From positions 262,894 through 278,336 of the forward strand of contig MU646923.1 of the NCBI GenBank assembly GCA_026770585.1: 15,443 bases of DNA. Reading direction: 5' to 3'. Made by a program: the position numbers and the translations under genes. The stretch's first letter is position 1, and each line of letters opens with the position of its first letter. Below the pieces are notes generated by a model. The model was not told where the DNA came from, did no database searches, and worked only from the letters and a program-made list of their open reading frames with translations. Below, one piece after another: positions 13,992-15,443 of the stretch. This DNA comes from Baffinella frigidus (lineage: Eukaryota; Cryptophyceae; Cryptomonadales; Baffinellaceae).

Positions 13992-14086
13992 TTTTCGTGG
14001 ACGCAGGCGACACGCGGCTCACACCAGTAGAGGGTCGGCGGCGCGTACACGTCCAGGACCGTGATCACAAGCGCCGACGAATTCGC
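13992..14086 (-). CDS. Exon 2: end of a surface-repeat module plus WCEPR Cys segment
   Basis: Acceptor GATGCAG, then ANSSALVITVLDVYAPP, then LYWCEPRVACVHEK, ending AA|GTACGT. The length is 95 bases, in phase 0 and out phase 2. The S-x-L-V-I-T-V-L-D strand matches the closing strand of the repeat module found complete in exons 7-9, so the opening part of this module must lie in unseen exons upstream. The NSS near the start is a potential N-glycosylation site. The last two bases join the first base of exon 3 to give Lys then CALC, which keeps the frame. Confidence 0.72.
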
Positions 14087-14109
14087 CTGCATCAAAGGGG
14101 CAACGCCGA

Positions 14110-14640
14110 GTCAAAAACGAGAATTTCTGGACGCGACGTTTCGCTTTGAAGGTGTTTCGCGGTACAATCCTGTATTGTCTTCTTCTTCTTCTTTATGACC
14201 CTCTCAACACATCTGACGTCGTTACCTCAAATATTCAAGAGATTTCCCTGAAAGATGTCAAAAGTGGATGTTTCGAGCCCTCTGGCGTGGGATTGTCTTC
14301 CCCTCTGCTCTCAGGCGGATCCAACCACCAACCCTCACCAAAAGAGCAAATGGTCGATTTTCAGATCTCGAATTCACTTTGCGGAGACCCCTTAAGTCCC
14401 AATCTTGGCACGAAATCAAACTTAAGTCCCAATCTTGGCACAAAATCAACTTTTGGGGACAGGTCGAAATCAATCGATTTGGTCCTTCCGTGAGGGTTGG
14501 TGGAACCCTGCCCCACCCCGGTGGGTGATGCCCACGGTGTATGTGCTTCAGGGGCAGGGTCTGCCTAGCTGCGGTCGTCACTCGACGCTGACTTTTGTAT
14601 CACTCAACGCAAGGCTCAAGGGCCTCATTTAGGACCTGTA
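14110..14640. mobile_element. Inverted-repeat element with internal 30-bp direct repeat
   Basis: CCACCAACCCTCACCAAAAG and CAAATGGTCGATTTT (14326-14362) pair with AAATCAATCGATTTGGTCC and GTGAGGGTTGGTGG (14466-14504). Between them a 30-base unit, CTTAAGTCCCAATCTTGGCA plus CNAAATCAA, is repeated at 14391 and 14421. The flanks 14110-14320 and 14505-14640 hold no recognised exon, although module homology predicts exons in this area. Confidence 0.55.
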
Positions 14641-14796
14641 ATGAGAGTCATGTGGAAGAAGAGAAGAAACTGGAGCATTGTTGGGGAAGCAAGGAAAGGC
14701 GCACAGATCCGAAAGGAAGCATGACTTTTCTGCAGAACCAGTTCCAGTGTCCGCCTATGTTGGGAGTCAAAAGAATCTAACGGACCTAAAGGACAT

Positions 14797-14923
14797 GCAC
14801 CTGCCGGGGAGGCCAAGTCGACGAGAGAGAGAGAGCGCGAGAGAGAGCGCGCGAGAGAGAAAGAGCATTGTTGGGGGAGGGGCGAGGAAAGTCACACGCG
14901 AACGCACCTGCCGGGGAGGCCCT
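14797..14923 (-). pseudogene. Two fragments of the 3' end of exon 1
   Basis: The stretch equivalent to L-A-S-P-A plus its GTGC donor recurs at about 14797-14815 and 14908-14923. The nearer copy is followed directly on the plus strand by CCCTAAA heptamers, and the other by a GAGAGAGC-rich run. Neither has an upstream half, so they are fragments rather than usable exons. Similar GCATTGTTGG-containing segments at about 14677, 14865 and 15331 suggest repeated local duplication. Confidence 0.5.
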
Positions 14924-15031
14924 AAACCCTAAACCCTAAACCCTAAATTCTAAACCCTAAACCCTAAATCCTAAACCCTAAACCCTAAACCCTAAACCCT
15001 AAAACCCCAAACCCTAAACCCTAAACCCTAA
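14922..15031 (+). repeat. (CCCTAAA)n telomere-type array
   Basis: About 15 CCCTAAA units with few changes, the cleanest telomere-type array in the window and inverted relative to the GGGTTTA arrays. It joins directly to exon 1 fragments on both sides (GGAGGCCCTAAAC and CTAAACGCACCTGCC), so it is interstitial. Confidence 0.9.
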
Positions 15032-15037
15032 ACGCAC

Positions 15038-15086
15038 CTGCCGGGGAGGCCAAGTCGTCGAGGGTGTCGTGCGTGGGGTCGTACAT
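15038..15086 (-). CDS. Exon 1 candidate: Asp-rich linker ending in SPA
   Basis: On the minus strand the sequence after a GGTGGCAG acceptor reads MYDPTHDTLDDLASPA and ends at CAG|GTGCG, phase 1. The last 16 bases, with the same donor, recur twice upstream, at 14908 and 14797, which is the exon-duplication pattern seen elsewhere in the gene. Phase cannot be checked because the next exon (14086) starts in phase 0, so at least one exon between them is not recognised. The reading frame is chosen because it is open and gives an acidic, soluble peptide. Confidence 0.45.
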
Positions 15087-15109
15087 CTGCCACCCCCCGG
15101 GCCCGTTTT

Positions 15110-15247
15110 CATCTCCATACAAGTATTAATTAATTGCTTTTGGGCAACAAAAATTACTATGCGATTTGCTCAGAAAAGTAATAGAAGAGCATTTGTGTAG
15201 TAAATCTCGTTGCGCCAAAAGCAATTAATTAATACTTTTGTGGAGAT
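15110..15247. mobile_element. 138-bp fold-back element, MITE-like
   Basis: CATCTCCATACAAGTATTAA, TTAATTGCTTTTGG pairs with CCAAAAGCAATTAATTAATA, CTTTTGTGGAGATG with two mismatches over 34 bases; weaker pairing extends to about 60 bases per arm, leaving a loop of about 20. AT-rich in a GC-rich setting, no coding capacity. A dinucleotide AT target duplication is possible but unproved. Confidence 0.75.
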
Positions 15248-15443
15248 GAGTATGCAGTCAAGCCCCTCCAGTCTCAAGAGAGAAGGAGAGAGAGAGAGAG
15301 AGAGAGATGGAGCGAGCGAAAACGAGAGAGAGCATTGTTGTGGCAGCCAACATCGTCCGTTTGCAGTCAAGTCAGTCAAGTCTCAGTTGAACTCGCGTGT
15401 TTGTTGTGGCCCGGGGGCACGCCGTATGTCCGTCCTTGGGGGC
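15248..15443. other. Upstream intron with GA-rich runs; no exon assigned
   Basis: GAGAGAGA runs at 15280-15330, as at 14825-14865, with GCATTGTTG next to each. The last 45 bases on the minus strand contain a C-rich open stretch (for example VPPGHN or DGHTACPRAT in different frames), which could be an exon cut by the window edge, but neither frame is supported. Confidence 0.4.

Larger units (their letters stand above)
382..15086 (-). other. Multi-exon gene for a modular, Cys-rich, probably extracellular repeat protein
   Basis: This is a gene model built by joining 18 predicted exons on the minus strand. Splice phases agree across exons 2-11 (14086 to 6502) and exons 12-18 (5457 to 382). The translated order reads: part of a surface-repeat module, Cys-rich insert, Trp/Asp segment, full repeat module, a second full module, second Cys-rich insert, TIG-like segment. 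The second module reads across splice joins as LGTNYE + GIW and KRL + VVRVTAV, which supports the joins. One small exon is missing between 6502 and 5457, and the exon 1 to exon 2 join is unresolved. No signal peptide, membrane segment, start or stop codon was identified, so both ends probably lie outside the window. Extracellular location is inferred from the cysteines and Asn-X-Ser/Thr sites. I recall similar repeat modules from large algal and protist surface proteins, but cannot name a family accession. Confidence 0.7.

Overview
The window looks like nuclear DNA from a eukaryote, probably a protist or alga. There are no long ORFs. The minus strand instead carries short islands of coding sequence with GT...AG borders, separated by introns full of telomere-type heptamers (TTTAGGG and its variants TTTGGGG, TTTAGTG and TGTAGGG). 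The long conceptual ORFs are shadows of repeats. A TTTAGGG telomere type fits several groups (chromerids, dinoflagellate relatives, some other algae, plants); I cannot name the organism, and a chromerid-like alveolate is only a guess.

Everything I can decode as coding belongs to one minus-strand gene that runs across the whole window and probably leaves it at both ends. I predict 18 exons. From position 14086 down to 6502 every intron phase agrees from exon to exon, and this holds again from 5457 to 382. The product is a modular, cysteine-rich, probably extracellular protein. It has two rounds of a surface-repeat module (motifs G-D-T-I-T-V-x-F-S, K-A-x-I/L-D-x-L-L-x-F-S, L-G-x-x-Y-E-G-x-W, x-I-T-V-L), part of a third at the upstream end, two cysteine-rich inserts (CALCEGH..., CDCCRTC/CAVCGIYAC/CSSCC...) and a TIG-like segment at the downstream end. 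One small exon between 6502 and 5457 is not found. The link between exon 1 and exon 2 is unresolved.

The most striking property is that 14 of the 18 exons lie in a local cluster of two to six copies or fragments of themselves. Some copies keep splice sites and frame and could be alternative exons. Others are halves, frameshifted or stopped. Introns also hold several fold-back (inverted-repeat) elements, a dispersed repeat of about 100 bp in five copies, and minisatellites. In one copy of the cysteine exon, a 145-bp fold-back element interrupts the reading frame exactly between two codons, begins with GT and ends with AG on the sense strand. That is the structure expected of an intron born from a transposable element (an introner).

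No rRNA, tRNA, CRISPR array, bacterial-type operon or second gene was recognised. No promoter or poly-A signal could be placed, since neither end of the gene is evident.
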